Positions 6,780 through 14,339 of a stretch of DNA of 18,046 bases are shown here, piece by piece; the stretch's first letter is position 1, and every line of letters begins with the position of its first letter. The position numbers and the translations under genes were made by a program. Under the pieces are notes generated by a model that searched no databases, was not told the origin of the DNA, and was given only the letters and a program-made list of their open reading frames with translations. The DNA is from JBOHNM01 sp050730675 (GTDB lineage Bacteria > Planctomycetota > Phycisphaerae > Phycisphaerales > UBA1924), in contig JBOHNM010000085.1 in NCBI GenBank assembly GCA_050730675.1, positions 1 through 18,046 of the forward strand, given 5' to 3'.

Positions 6780-8439
6780 ACGGGTTGTACTGGTCCCATT
6801 CAGATGCGGCGATCGGCTGAGTTTCCGCCAATTTCCAATTGCGCAAGTGAACGCGCCATCGATTCGGGTTGCTCGCTTCTGATGGGCCGTCAAGTCGAAC
6901 ATCTTTGACCTTGTACACGCCATCGACACCATTGCGACCAATCACAAAACCGGGGAAGTCGATGTACAGGGTCTGCGACACGCCTCCAAGCATCTGCTGC
7001 TCGGCCTGAACGACAGCGATGAGCCGGTCGCACGGGTCGTACAGGTACGCCTCGTAACGGTACATGCCGTCGTACCGCACGAACACGCCCTGTGCCAGTC
7101 GTAGCGTGTCGTATCGCGGGTCCGGATCGGCTTGGTTCACGAGGTACTGGAAGCTGCGAGGCGGCGTCACCCACCGCTCGTCCCAGAGGCCGAACGCGGA
7201 GCGGCTGAACGGGCCGATCGGCACGCTCAGGTTCTTCACGTCGTGGCAGCGGGCGACGGTCATCGGCGTCATCATGTCCACGGTGCATCCGACGAGGGCG
7301 AACATCGTCGAGTTGAGGAGCGCCGCCTGCTCGACGGTGAGTTCCACGTCGGCGTAGACGTCGTACACGATGCCGTTGCCCCCTTGCGCGGGCAGCGGAT
7401 CGGTGATGTGCGCCGAGGCGGTCAAGGTGTCGTTGACGCTATCGCCGTCGAGGTCCCACGGCGCGGTGAGCGTCGCGGTGACCATGAACTCGCCGACGAT
7501 CGGCTGGTGATCGTCGCGGGCGATCTGGAGGCGCACACGGATGCTCCCGGCCCGCTGCTCGGCGTTGATGTCCGAGCCGATGCCGGTGGCGGTGGCGAGG
7601 TTGAGAAAATGCACGCACGGCTGCACAAGCTCGAAGGTCGCGCCGGAGTGTCGGACGAACTCCTGGCCGGTCGCGGTGAGTCCGGTGGTCGCCGCGACAA
7701 GGCTCCACTCGCCCTGCGGTTGAGTTTCATCGAGCGTGAAGATGCCCATGAACTCGTCGTCCCCGGCGATCTGGTCGGGGTACTGCCCGTCGTCGTGCAT
7801 TTCAACTTGAACATGTCGCCCATCGGGGCCGATCGCATAGAGCGTGTGGGCGACGTTGGTCAACTGGCCGCCGTCGCCGATCGCCTGCATCAGGATCGGG
7901 AACGGACGCCCGATGCTGGCGGTGGGGACCAGCGGCGCGAGCACCACACCGACAGGGCTGTCGGTATAGGCCGCAAGCAGCACCATTTCCGGCTGGGCGA
8001 TACTGCCGGTCAGGTCACAATGGAAAGTGCAAGTGCCCGACGGGACATCCGGGAGCGAGATAACGAGCTTGGTGCGCCCCTCTCCCGCGACGAACGTCAG
8101 GGGGCCGGCAGCAGGGTCGCTGTCGCCGAAGTTCAGCACGCTCACGGAGCCATGCCCGGCTTCCACACCCGCTGCATCGAGGCTCACGCCGTTGGGCAAA
8201 CCCAGTTTCCAATCTGTCGGTAGTGCCGGAAGATTGACCGAGAGCACGAGCGCGTGCCCATCATCGATAGTGAACTTCCACTTGCTGCCGGGCTGTAGGA
8301 TCGACAATGGCATCCGACTGAACTGCGCAGTGTGCAACGGAGCTTGTTGAAGTTCTTGGGCATGTGCGATCGCGGAGAGTGCGGACACCAGCAGCCACGT
8401 TCGTGCGTAGAGGGCGTGGAAGTTACGACGGTTGAACAT
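6679..8439 (-). CDS. Secreted multi-domain protein, N-terminal part (frameshifted)
   Basis: The reading frame gives 586 residues, of which about the first 556 look genuine; the last 30 (Arg/His/Gln-rich) are out-of-phase reading after the frameshift. It begins with a signal peptide (ARTWLLVSALSAIAHAQ). Further in, an immunoglobulin-like region carries MHDDGQYPDQIAGDDEFMG, a motif seen in secreted planctomycete and deltaproteobacterial beta-sandwich proteins, and another calcium-type motif (DLDGDSVND) lies near residue 338. No enzyme motif is visible. The start is supported by GGAAGGG (complement of 8447-8453), 7 bases before the ATG. Joined with the 6156-6779 part, the protein would be about 760 residues with a C-terminal dockerin. 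The product is probably exported; its role is unknown. Confidence 0.8.
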   Translation of the reverse strand: MFNRRNFHALYARTWLLVSALSAIAHAQELQQAPLHTAQFSRMPLSILQPGSKWKFTIDDGHALVLSVNLPALPTDWKLGLPNGVSLDAAGVEAGHGSVSVLNFGDSDPAAGPLTFVAGEGRTKLVISLPDVPSGTCTFHCDLTGSIAQPEMVLLAAYTDSPVGVVLAPLVPTASIGRPFPILMQAIGDGGQLTNVAHTLYAIGPDGRHVQVEMHDDGQYPDQIAGDDEFMGIFTLDETQPQGEWSLVAATTGLTATGQEFVRHSGATFELVQPCVHFLNLATATGIGSDINAEQRAGSIRVRLQIARDDHQPIVGEFMVTATLTAPWDLDGDSVNDTLTASAHITDPLPAQGGNGIVYDVYADVELTVEQAALLNSTMFALVGCTVDMMTPMTVARCHDVKNLSVPIGPFSRSAFGLWDERWVTPPRSFQYLVNQADPDPRYDTLRLAQGVFVRYDGMYRYEAYLYDPCDRLIAVVQAEQQMLGGVSQTLYIDFPGFVIGRNGVDGVYKVKDVRLDGPSEASNPNRWRVHLRNWKLAETQPIAASEWDQYNPLHPSLRREQQRHTRRLRHPQRHIGGCQRRRHPR

Positions 8440-8468
8440 GACAAGTCCCTTCCATTCAGATCTCGAAA

Positions 8469-9263
8469 CTACTTGGTGTTCGCCAAATCATCGACACGCA
8501 CCGCCCACGCACGGTTGCCGTCTGCGGCAATCATCAAACGACCATCCGGCGACCAGCTGTAGACTTGTGGAAATTTTTTGTTGCAACCGTCCAGCGTGAA
8601 CGCGGGGCCAACGCGACTGTTATAGGGCGGCAGAAACACTTCGAAGTACGGTGAACCGGCAAGTTCAGATGACCATCCTGTATAGCTCCACACGTTCTTC
8701 TTCTTGGGATAGCTGACCACAACTCGTGTCTCGGCGACTTCAATCACGGACGATGCGTAAGCGCCATATGACTGAATTCGTTTGGTCGTCGAAAGAGCGA
8801 CTGTTCGATCGTCTTTGATGGCATTGGGAATCGATTGAAAGCCGGAGACGCGGGAATCCGGCGCTGCGGCCAACCACTCTGCAATTGAGGCGACTTCAAG
8901 AGCTTGGGCACCGGTTTTGATTTTGTAGATCATTCCGGCGTGCTGCATGTCGATCGGCGTCTGGGGACGGGGAGGAACTCCAAGAGTCTCGTTGTTTCTG
9001 GTCCACCAATATTCGGCGTCGGCCTCGTTCATGAAACAGATGAGCCAGTCATATCCCGAGTTTGCCGGTGCCGCGGCAAAGTGAACAGTGGCCGGGTCAC
9101 CTAGTCCCGAAGGGGACTGACTCTTGAACATTCGCAACGATGCCGAAGTGCCAAGTAGTGACAATCCAATGACAATACCGACAACCGGCAGGACAATGAG
9201 GAGGTCAAAGGCCGTCACACAAAGCCGGATTCTACGGGACTGAGTAGGTGCAGACATGCTCAC
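8469..9263 (-). CDS. Single-pass membrane protein of unknown function
   Basis: This 264-residue protein has one N-terminal hydrophobic helix (about 16-38, TAFDLLIVLPVVGIVIGLSL) and an extracytoplasmic domain. The domain ends with SWSPDGRLMIAADGNRAWAV, which resembles a single beta-propeller or WD40-like blade but is too little for a propeller. The helix faintly recalls a type IV pilin helix, but the Gly before the cleavage site and Glu at position 5 are absent. I prefer the GTG start at 9263 because GGGAGGAA (complement of 9271-9278) lies 9 bases upstream; an ATG at 9257 is possible. The start overlaps the stop of the hydrolase 3' part as GTGA, which implies translational coupling. The function is not recognised. 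Confidence 0.75.
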   Translation of the reverse strand: MSMSAPTQSRRIRLCVTAFDLLIVLPVVGIVIGLSLLGTSASLRMFKSQSPSGLGDPATVHFAAAPANSGYDWLICFMNEADAEYWWTRNNETLGVPPRPQTPIDMQHAGMIYKIKTGAQALEVASIAEWLAAAPDSRVSGFQSIPNAIKDDRTVALSTTKRIQSYGAYASSVIEVAETRVVVSYPKKKNVWSYTGWSSELAGSPYFEVFLPPYNSRVGPAFTLDGCNKKFPQVYSWSPDGRLMIAADGNRAWAVRVDDLANTK

Positions 9264-9793
9264 GGACGGGTTCCTCCCACCGCGCGATCGAACTGAATAA
9301 GGACTGGGCGAACATGTGTTGCGGTAATCGACTGCGCATCGAATGTCGAGTGATTCGGCGCCATTAGCGTCACCGGATAATTGGGAGCAAGTCCTTCATC
9401 GAGCATGAGCGCAGAGGGAACGCTGAGTCGGCTTATGTGAGGAGCGCCCAGCCCCGACCGCATGGGCACGACAAGATCATTGAGCTCTAGCGCCTGGTTT
9501 GTAACAGTGCTGTACGTCGGCTTTGTAACCATCAGGCCAAGTGTGTCGGGAATGCCGACGATCGTGAATGTCACCGTGCTTTGTGTATCGATATTGACGC
9601 GCAATGCTCTCCTAACAAATTTGTAGGACACAGTGCCCAGAGCCGACATATCCGTGGACGTACTTGGCACGAACATGGGGTATTGCTCAAGGAATGTAAT
9701 CATGCCATCGCCATCCCAGTCCGCGTCGCTCGCAATCCAGCTGATACTGGACGCCGTGACACTGCAAATTGGGTAATTGATGGCTATTGGCAT
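9260..9793 (-). CDS. C-terminal part of the frameshifted alpha/beta hydrolase gene
   Basis: This frame follows the hydrolase core one base out of phase, with an overlap of about 100 bases, and gives up to 177 residues. It contains a calcium-loop-like ASDADWDGDGMITFLEQYP (dockerin or EF-hand style), then beta-rich sequence with IDTQSTVTFTIVGIP and ends VGGTRP. This looks like the C-terminal extension of the secreted hydrolase, not a separate protein: no signal peptide or ribosome site is evident at the ATG at 9793, and this frame is closed by a stop just upstream (9812-9814). The switch must therefore lie between 9811 and 9687. Its stop overlaps the start of the next gene. Confidence 0.65.
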   Translation of the reverse strand: MPIAINYPICSVTASSISWIASDADWDGDGMITFLEQYPMFVPSTSTDMSALGTVSYKFVRRALRVNIDTQSTVTFTIVGIPDTLGLMVTKPTYSTVTNQALELNDLVVPMRSGLGAPHISRLSVPSALMLDEGLAPNYPVTLMAPNHSTFDAQSITATHVRPVLIQFDRAVGGTRP

Positions 9794-10814
9794 CGAACAT
9801 CTGCTGCGTGGTTAGGTACCGATCGCAGTCGTAGTACAACTTGAAGGAACCCACCGTCAGCAGCCATGTGCTGGCGTTCATACCGATATCCGAAAGAAAG
9901 TCATCAATGCTTGGTGTGCCGACAATATTCACATCTCCAGGCACTGCACCATGGACTCTACTTGCCACATTCAGATCTCCCATCGGGCTGCCGTTGTGCG
10001 GCGTGGCCAGCGTAACCAAAGACGCGATTGGCTGGTGGCTGTCTCCGGGAGCGAACGCGGCGACGGACTGCTCGAAGGCTTGCCAGTTGCTTGAAATCTG
10101 ATGCCTTGCCTGCAAACCGCCCATGCTGTGCCCGACAATGTGTATGCGAGATACGCCGTTTCGCTGAAGCGACTGACGCACGTACCACTTCATCATGGTG
10201 TTGGTCAACGCTCGATCTGGCGACGCATGCGACAAGTTTGTGGTGTTATTCGGCCAAGGTGGCTGAGACAAATTTAGGTTGCCCCTGTCCCAGCCTCCGA
10301 GGTTAACGAACGACAAGACAATTCCAGCATCATTAAGCGTTGAGCTTGCTTGATTGCGTGTCCAAAACGCCTGGTCTGACGCACGACCATGCACCATCAG
10401 CACTGGTGAAACGATGCGGACACTCAACTCTGCGCTAGCAATTGATGCGCAGTTTCTGCAAACACTTGCGGGTGATTGAAATGGAGCCAGCGGCGCTGGA
10501 TTCAAGCTGACGACATTCTGTGCAGGTGTTGGCAACGAAGCATCGAGCACTGGCTGAGGTTCGGATCCAGGATGCGTTGGAAACCGAACATATGCCAGTG
10601 GGATTTCGCAACTCCAATCAATCCATTGTCCGGCGGTGGGTGGTATGAGTCCGCCCGATTGCGGGGGCGGGAAAGTTGCAATGCCGGGAGCAGTATTGTA
10701 AGTATCGTTTCGAGTCAGTCGCCAGATGTCCTGCACCCAATAGCCGTTAAAATAAACTCGAAGCGGTGAAGAGACGGAGCATGATGACGTGTCTTCATCG
10801 ACAAATACTCGCAT
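9687..10814 (-). CDS. Secreted alpha/beta hydrolase (lipase/esterase-like), core part
   Basis: This is the catalytic part of a gene broken over three frames. The 375-residue frame shows a classical alpha/beta-hydrolase: oxyanion-hole region VLMVHGRASDQAFW (His142-Gly143), nucleophile elbow IHIVGHSMGG with Ser230, and VTLATPHNGSPMGD (267-280) after it, as in lipases and PGAP1-like esterases. The acid and histidine of the triad cannot be placed with confidence. The first residues (MRVFVDED) have no signal peptide and continue naturally from the preceding frame, so the ATG at 10814 is probably internal. From about residue 342 onward the reading loses protein character (CERRGLGWRWHDYIP), and the true continuation is the 9260-9793 frame. 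Its base composition is clearly poorer in GC than its neighbours (a 60-base sample at 10321 is 48% GC). Confidence 0.8.
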   Translation of the reverse strand: MRVFVDEDTSSCSVSSPLRVYFNGYWVQDIWRLTRNDTYNTAPGIATFPPPQSGGLIPPTAGQWIDWSCEIPLAYVRFPTHPGSEPQPVLDASLPTPAQNVVSLNPAPLAPFQSPASVCRNCASIASAELSVRIVSPVLMVHGRASDQAFWTRNQASSTLNDAGIVLSFVNLGGWDRGNLNLSQPPWPNNTTNLSHASPDRALTNTMMKWYVRQSLQRNGVSRIHIVGHSMGGLQARHQISSNWQAFEQSVAAFAPGDSHQPIASLVTLATPHNGSPMGDLNVASRVHGAVPGDVNIVGTPSIDDFLSDIGMNASTWLLTVGSFKLYYDCDRYLTTQQMFDANSHQLPNLQCHGVQYQLDCERRGLGWRWHDYIP

Positions 10815-11209
10815 ACGTAAACAAGTTGAGCGCCATCTTCACTGGTGCCGATCGACAAGCCTTGGAATGAATTGACTTCGCCCACATATCGATCGATCGG
10901 GATATTGATGCTGACAGCTTCGCCCTGCCGAGGATCGCGGCATTCTTCGCCTGAGGCCGGATTGGGCTCGGACCGAAAAGTGCGATCATCCTTGACAAAG
11001 GCATCCGGCGGCACCGGCGGGACGGTTCCGTAGGGCGGCGGGGTCCCGCCGCCGGGCAGGCAATAGACGACGTAGAAGTTGTTGGGACCCGATGCCGGCG
11101 GTGCCCAGCCCGGGGGCGGGCAGGAACCCTGCCCCTCGGCGCGACGAGGAAGGGCGGTGACCAGCACGGCGACGAGCACGAGAAGATTCAGGAGGGTGCG
11201 ACCGGGCAT
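10715..11209 (-). CDS. N-terminal part of the frameshifted secreted hydrolase gene
   Basis: This frame encodes the signal peptide (LLNLLVLVAVLVTALPRRAEGQ) and a Pro/Gly-rich segment (PPPGWAPPASGP, then GGGTPPPYGTVPPVPP), then a beta-rich region up to DGAQLVYV near 10820. After that the frame becomes Arg/His-rich and soon ends. The adjacent frame continues the sense as RVFVDEDTSS, so a loss of one base (or gain of two) near 10815 is likely. I chose ATG 11209 because GGAG stands 6 bases upstream and the signal peptide then starts cleanly; ATG 11236 and TTG 11260 are alternatives. The whole gene, 11209 to 9260, would encode about 650 residues. Confidence 0.68.
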   Translation of the reverse strand: MPGRTLLNLLVLVAVLVTALPRRAEGQGSCPPPGWAPPASGPNNFYVVYCLPGGGTPPPYGTVPPVPPDAFVKDDRTFRSEPNPASGEECRDPRQGEAVSINIPIDRYVGEVNSFQGLSIGTSEDGAQLVYVCEYLSMKTRHHAPSLHRFEFILTAIGCRTSGD

Positions 11210-11239
11210 GGTGGCTCCGAATTGGGTGGTGAACATGGG

Positions 11240-11268
11240 AGCATTCCAACGGTACGACAATGTGTCAA
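11240..11268 (-). promoter_or_regulatory. Possible sigma-70 promoter of the hydrolase gene
   Basis: On the minus strand a perfect TTGACA (complement of 11263-11268) is followed, after 17 bases, by AATGCT (complement of 11240-11245), which matches TATAAT at only 3 of 6 positions. A transcript would begin near 11233, leaving a leader of about 24 bases to the ATG at 11209. The -35 box and spacing are good and the -10 box is weak. The 11210-11432 interval holds no gene. Confidence 0.33.
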
Positions 11269-11432
11269 GTGCCGATGCGAGAATTCAACCCGAGGATGCT
11301 GGTGTCGCAGTTACGTGGTGGAAACTTCATCAAAGCGGACGTGTTCCGAGTGTGGTGTGGCGAAGTGTTGATCGGGGCCCAGCGGCCCTCGTTCATGGCC
11401 CCTTTCCCAGGTGGAGAGGGGAGATCAGAGAC

Positions 11433-12317
11433 TCAATCCCAGATTCGCTTGAACTCGGCCTTGGTCGTGCCCGCCTTGGGGAAGACCGTGAGGAAGGCGT
11501 TGAGGCCGGAGGGGTCGTCGGGCTCGTCGAAGAAGAGGTTGTCGGTGATGTTCTTGCCCGCGGCGTTCTTGTAGGTGACCTCGACCGGGTCGTAGCGCGT
11601 TTCTGTGTTGACGTGGCCGTCGTTGTAGGCGATGTTGCCTTCCCAGGTGCGACGGCTGCCGTGGATGAGGAAGGTGTTGGTGCCGGGGTTGTTGAGGATG
11701 GGCGAGCCATCGGCGCGAAGGCCGGTGATCTCGGGGCCGCGGTTGCCGATGAGGGGCTCGGTGGCGCTGAAGGTGTTGCCGTACTTGCCGGCGGCGCGGC
11801 GGACATCGTCCGGCGCCATCATGGCGTAGGAGGTGTGGCCGGGCGTGTTGGGCTTGGTGGAGGTGAAGTCGACCGAGAGCGAGGGGTCCCAGAGGGCCTT
11901 TGCGGGGTTGGCCGCGACGGAGGGGTTGGTGGACGCGTAGGTGTCGCAGACCTTGATGCTGCTGCTGACTTCTTGGGGAGAGACGAGCAACTCGGTTGAG
12001 ATAAAATTGTTGTAGACGAGGACGGAGAGGATGTTGGACTGTGTGTTTTTGGCGTCGGCTCCGGTGCGGTCGGCGGCGATGGTGGCGTTGTCGGCGTCGA
12101 GGACGGAGGGAAGCGGGAACACGTCCTTGTTGCTGTTGGCGAAGACCATCATGGCCTGGGTGATGTTGCGGACTTGGGTGGCGTCTTTCATGCCTCTGCC
12201 GCACGTGCAACGTGCGCGGCCGACAAACATGGTGAACACGATCCCGACCAACACGAAGGACAGGATGGCGACCGCAACGTCAATAAGGGTTACGCCGTGA
12301 GGATGGCGCGTGCGCAT
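11433..12317 (-). CDS. Type IV pilin-like (pseudopilin) protein
   Basis: This 294-residue protein has a short basic leader (MRTRHPHG), a prepilin cleavage site after Gly8, the mature start VTLID, and one hydrophobic helix (VAVAILSFVLVGIVFTMFV). Such proteins are cut and methylated by a prepilin peptidase and built into type IV pili or type II secretion pseudopili. Mature position 5 is Asp13 instead of the nearly invariant Glu. Near the C-terminus, NIAYNDGHVNTE matches the DG-containing motif common in the large planctomycete pilin-like family. A CTCG pair (Cys37, Cys39) sits just after the helix. The start is supported by AGAGG 7 bases upstream, and that site can be held in a small hairpin. 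No pilus assembly genes are nearby; such stand-alone genes are frequent in planctomycetes. Confidence 0.85.
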   Translation of the reverse strand: MRTRHPHGVTLIDVAVAILSFVLVGIVFTMFVGRARCTCGRGMKDATQVRNITQAMMVFANSNKDVFPLPSVLDADNATIAADRTGADAKNTQSNILSVLVYNNFISTELLVSPQEVSSSIKVCDTYASTNPSVAANPAKALWDPSLSVDFTSTKPNTPGHTSYAMMAPDDVRRAAGKYGNTFSATEPLIGNRGPEITGLRADGSPILNNPGTNTFLIHGSRRTWEGNIAYNDGHVNTETRYDPVEVTYKNAAGKNITDNLFFDEPDDPSGLNAFLTVFPKAGTTKAEFKRIWD

Positions 12318-12324
12318 AGGACAA

Positions 12325-12396
12325 CCTCTACGAGAGGCCCCGCGATGGGCGGGGCGGTTTGGATGTGGTGGACCCCTACGAGAGAGCCCGAGGGCT
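12325..12396 (-). promoter_or_regulatory. Leader with repeated CTACGAGAG element and hairpins before the pilin-like gene
   Basis: A 12-base element occurs twice in the plus-strand reading, CCTCTACGAGAG (12325-12336) and CCCCTACGAGAG (12373-12384), with 11 of 12 bases alike. Each copy is directly followed by a GC hairpin: GCCCCGC-GATGG-GCGGGGC (12337-12355) and AGCC-CGAG-GGCT (12385-12396). On the coding (minus) strand, CCTCT-CGT-AGAGG (12337-12325) can fold so that the ribosome site AGAGG is paired. This may be translational control or a terminator for the upstream toxin gene; no T-run supports the latter. Confidence 0.35.
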
Positions 12397-12437
12397 ATCC
12401 GCAGGGTCGGGGGTTGGGGTTGCAGGTGATTGCAGCG

Positions 12438-12848
12438 CTAAGCGAAGGGGTTAACGATCCCAACGCCCTCAATAGTCGGGCGGCTCTGCATGTCTTCGGT
12501 GTAGAGCTTGGTCACGCCAGCCTCGGCGCATGCTGAGATGAGCAGAGCGTCCCAGTGGGAAACGCCGGCAGTGGTCTGGATCTGAAGTGCCCGATCGAGC
12601 ACGGCGATAGTGGGCAGCGCGACGCGAAACCGTGTGCGTACGGACGTAATGGCGAGCCGATAGTCACCACGGAATCGACCGTCTCGGGCCATCGTGTTGA
12701 GCACAGCACCGATTTCGCACGCTACCTGCCACGGGATCACTGTGCTTTCGACCGGAAGCGTCGTCAGCAACTCCAACGCCTTGCGTCGCTTGGTGTCGTC
12801 GTGGGCGTCGAGCGAATACGCGAGGATGTTGGTGTCAACTGCGTTCAT
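12438..12848 (-). CDS. PIN-domain toxin, VapC type
   Basis: This 136-residue protein covers a complete PIN domain. The acidic residues expected to hold Mg ions are all present: Asp5 in VDTNILAY, Glu45 in VACEIGAVL, Asp100 in SHWDALLI and Asp119 in YTEDM. VapC toxins are ribonucleases that cleave tRNA or rRNA and are kept silent by the partner antitoxin; the RNA target here is unknown. It starts inside the antitoxin gene (14-base overlap), so the two are translated together. All catalytic residues are intact, so the toxin is probably active when free. Confidence 0.92.
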   Translation of the reverse strand: MNAVDTNILAYSLDAHDDTKRRKALELLTTLPVESTVIPWQVACEIGAVLNTMARDGRFRGDYRLAITSVRTRFRVALPTIAVLDRALQIQTTAGVSHWDALLISACAEAGVTKLYTEDMQSRPTIEGVGIVNPFA

Positions 12849-13092
12849 GCATCTGGTCGCGGGTCAGCTTCGTTCCACCGGAGTTGAACGCTCCAGACTC
12901 GCTAATTCGTCGGATCTCTTCCATGGCGCGACGGCCGATCTCAGCGTTCCATGCATCGGCACGAACGCGGGCGATGCCGCGTGCGCCTTCGGGAAGGTCC
13001 ACCGCGCCCTCGGGCTTGAGGACGCCGCCCTCGTAGATGAAAGGGATGTCCTGATCGCGGTCCATGCCGAATGATAAGCCGGGACTGGTCAT
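12835..13092 (-). CDS. Antitoxin, DUF104 (AF2212-like) type
   Basis: This small protein (85 residues from ATG 13092, 76 from ATG 13065) carries the DUF104 pattern PFIYEGGVLKPEGAVDLPEG: a Y-E-x-G-V-L-x-P strand-turn followed by V-D-L-P-E-G. This family is known as the antitoxin partner of PIN toxins, where the N-terminal part binds DNA and the C-terminal part wraps the toxin. Family members usually begin a few residues before the IYE motif, which favours ATG 13065; neither ATG has a clear ribosome site. The C-terminal helix (AEIGRRAMEEIRRISES) would be the toxin-binding segment by analogy. It lies 33 bases downstream of pheA on the same strand. Confidence 0.82.
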   Translation of the reverse strand: MTSPGLSFGMDRDQDIPFIYEGGVLKPEGAVDLPEGARGIARVRADAWNAEIGRRAMEEIRRISESGAFNSGGTKLTRDQMHERS

Positions 13093-13125
13093 CGCAGTTA
13101 ATGCATGTCCAAACCCGGAATTACG

Positions 13126-14280
13126 CTACAAAATCCGGCGGCTGCGGGGATAGCTGCCGAGCACCAGCAGTTCGCGGCAGTGTTTGCGGGTCGCGGCGAT
13201 GGCCTTCATCACGTGCTTGTCGGTTTGGTGGCCTTCGGCGTCGATGAAGAAGGTGTAGGTCCAGTTGCTGCGGCCGCTGGGGCGCTTGTCGATGTGGGTG
13301 AGGTTGACGTGGGCGGCGTGGAAGTCACCGAGGACCTTGACGAGCGCGCCGGGCTTGTTCAGCGTGGTGAACATGATCGAGGTCTTGTCGTCGCCGCTGC
13401 GCTGGGCGGGGTGGCGTGAGATGACATAGAAGCGTGTCAGGTTGTGGGGGTGGTCCTCGATCTTCTGGAAGAGGATGTTGACGCCGTAGAGCTCGGCGGC
13501 GAGGGTGCTGCCGATGGCGGCGCTGGTGCGCTCCGCCTCGGGCTTGGCGGATTCCTCGGCGACCATCTGCACGGCGCGCGAGCTGGAGGCGACGGGGACC
13601 TGTTCGGCCCGGGGGTACTGTGTCGCGAGCCAGTTGCGGCACTGGCTGAAGACCTCGGGCTTGGAGTAGATCCGCTTAACGCGGCTGGGGGGGCAGTTGG
13701 CCAGCAGGGCGTGATGCACTTCCATCTGCACCTCGGCGTAGACGTGGATGTGCCCGTGCGCAGCGGCGAAGCTATCAAGCGTCTCGGTGACCGAGCCGTG
13801 GATGGAGTTCTCGATCGGGACCATGCCGTAATCGACGTGGCCGCGCTGGACTTCGGTGAAGACGCCGGCGATTTCGTGGAGGTCCTCGAACTCGACGGAG
13901 GAGCCGAAGTGGCGGACGGCGGCGAGGTGGGAGTAGCTGCCGCGGGGGCCGAGGAAACCGATGGCGAGGGGCTTCTCGAGGGCGAAGCTGCCGGACATGA
14001 TCTCGCGGTAGATCCCCTCGATGGTGCGGTTGCTCAGCGGTCCGGCGTTGGAGCCGAGGACGCGCTTGAGGACATCGGCCTCGCGGTGCGGAGCGTAGAT
14101 GGGGATGTTGTTGGCGCGTTTGTACTTGCCGACCTCGACGACGAGCTGTGAGCGCGCGTTGAGCAACTCCACCAACTGGCGGTCCATGGCATCGATGCGT
14201 GTGCGCAGCGATCCCAGGTCCGCGGCTGTGGGTGGCGGAGACGAAGTCGGCGCGGAGGATCTCCGTTTGGCGCGAGCCAT
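13126..14280 (-). CDS. pheA: Bifunctional chorismate mutase/prephenate dehydratase (P-protein)
   Basis: This 384-residue cytoplasmic enzyme converts chorismate to prephenate and then to phenylpyruvate, the two committed steps to phenylalanine. An AroQ-type chorismate mutase domain lies at about 20-100 (Arg26, Lys52 in VGKYK, and the Arg66-Glu67 pair fit the catalytic pattern). The dehydratase follows at about 105-288, with GFLGPRGSYSHLAA, PIENSIHGSVTETLD and the TRF motif at 282-284. An ACT domain at about 300-375 should bind phenylalanine; there the usual THIESRP reads THIDKRP. The length and domain order are standard. The N-terminal 20 residues are a basic, Ser/Pro-rich extension. It lies downstream of two HTH genes (59-base gap). 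Confidence 0.97.
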   Translation of the reverse strand: MARAKRRSSAPTSSPPPTAADLGSLRTRIDAMDRQLVELLNARSQLVVEVGKYKRANNIPIYAPHREADVLKRVLGSNAGPLSNRTIEGIYREIMSGSFALEKPLAIGFLGPRGSYSHLAAVRHFGSSVEFEDLHEIAGVFTEVQRGHVDYGMVPIENSIHGSVTETLDSFAAAHGHIHVYAEVQMEVHHALLANCPPSRVKRIYSKPEVFSQCRNWLATQYPRAEQVPVASSSRAVQMVAEESAKPEAERTSAAIGSTLAAELYGVNILFQKIEDHPHNLTRFYVISRHPAQRSGDDKTSIMFTTLNKPGALVKVLGDFHAAHVNLTHIDKRPSGRSNWTYTFFIDAEGHQTDKHVMKAIAATRKHCRELLVLGSYPRSRRIL

Positions 14281-14339
14281 GCCGTGGCATTATCGGCGAT
14301 CGGCGCCCGCGTCCGAAGGACGCGGGGCGTCAAACGTCG

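Noticed and set aside
7132..8223. 363-residue plus-strand open frame opposite the secreted dockerin protein
   Set aside because: It is rich in Arg/His/Gly/Asp without domain features; the opposite strand has a signal peptide, a ribosome site and recognisable motifs.
11079..11999. 306-residue plus-strand open frame, Gly/Val/Asp-rich
   Set aside because: It crosses the hydrolase N-terminus and the pilin-like gene on the other strand and reads as mirrored codon bias.
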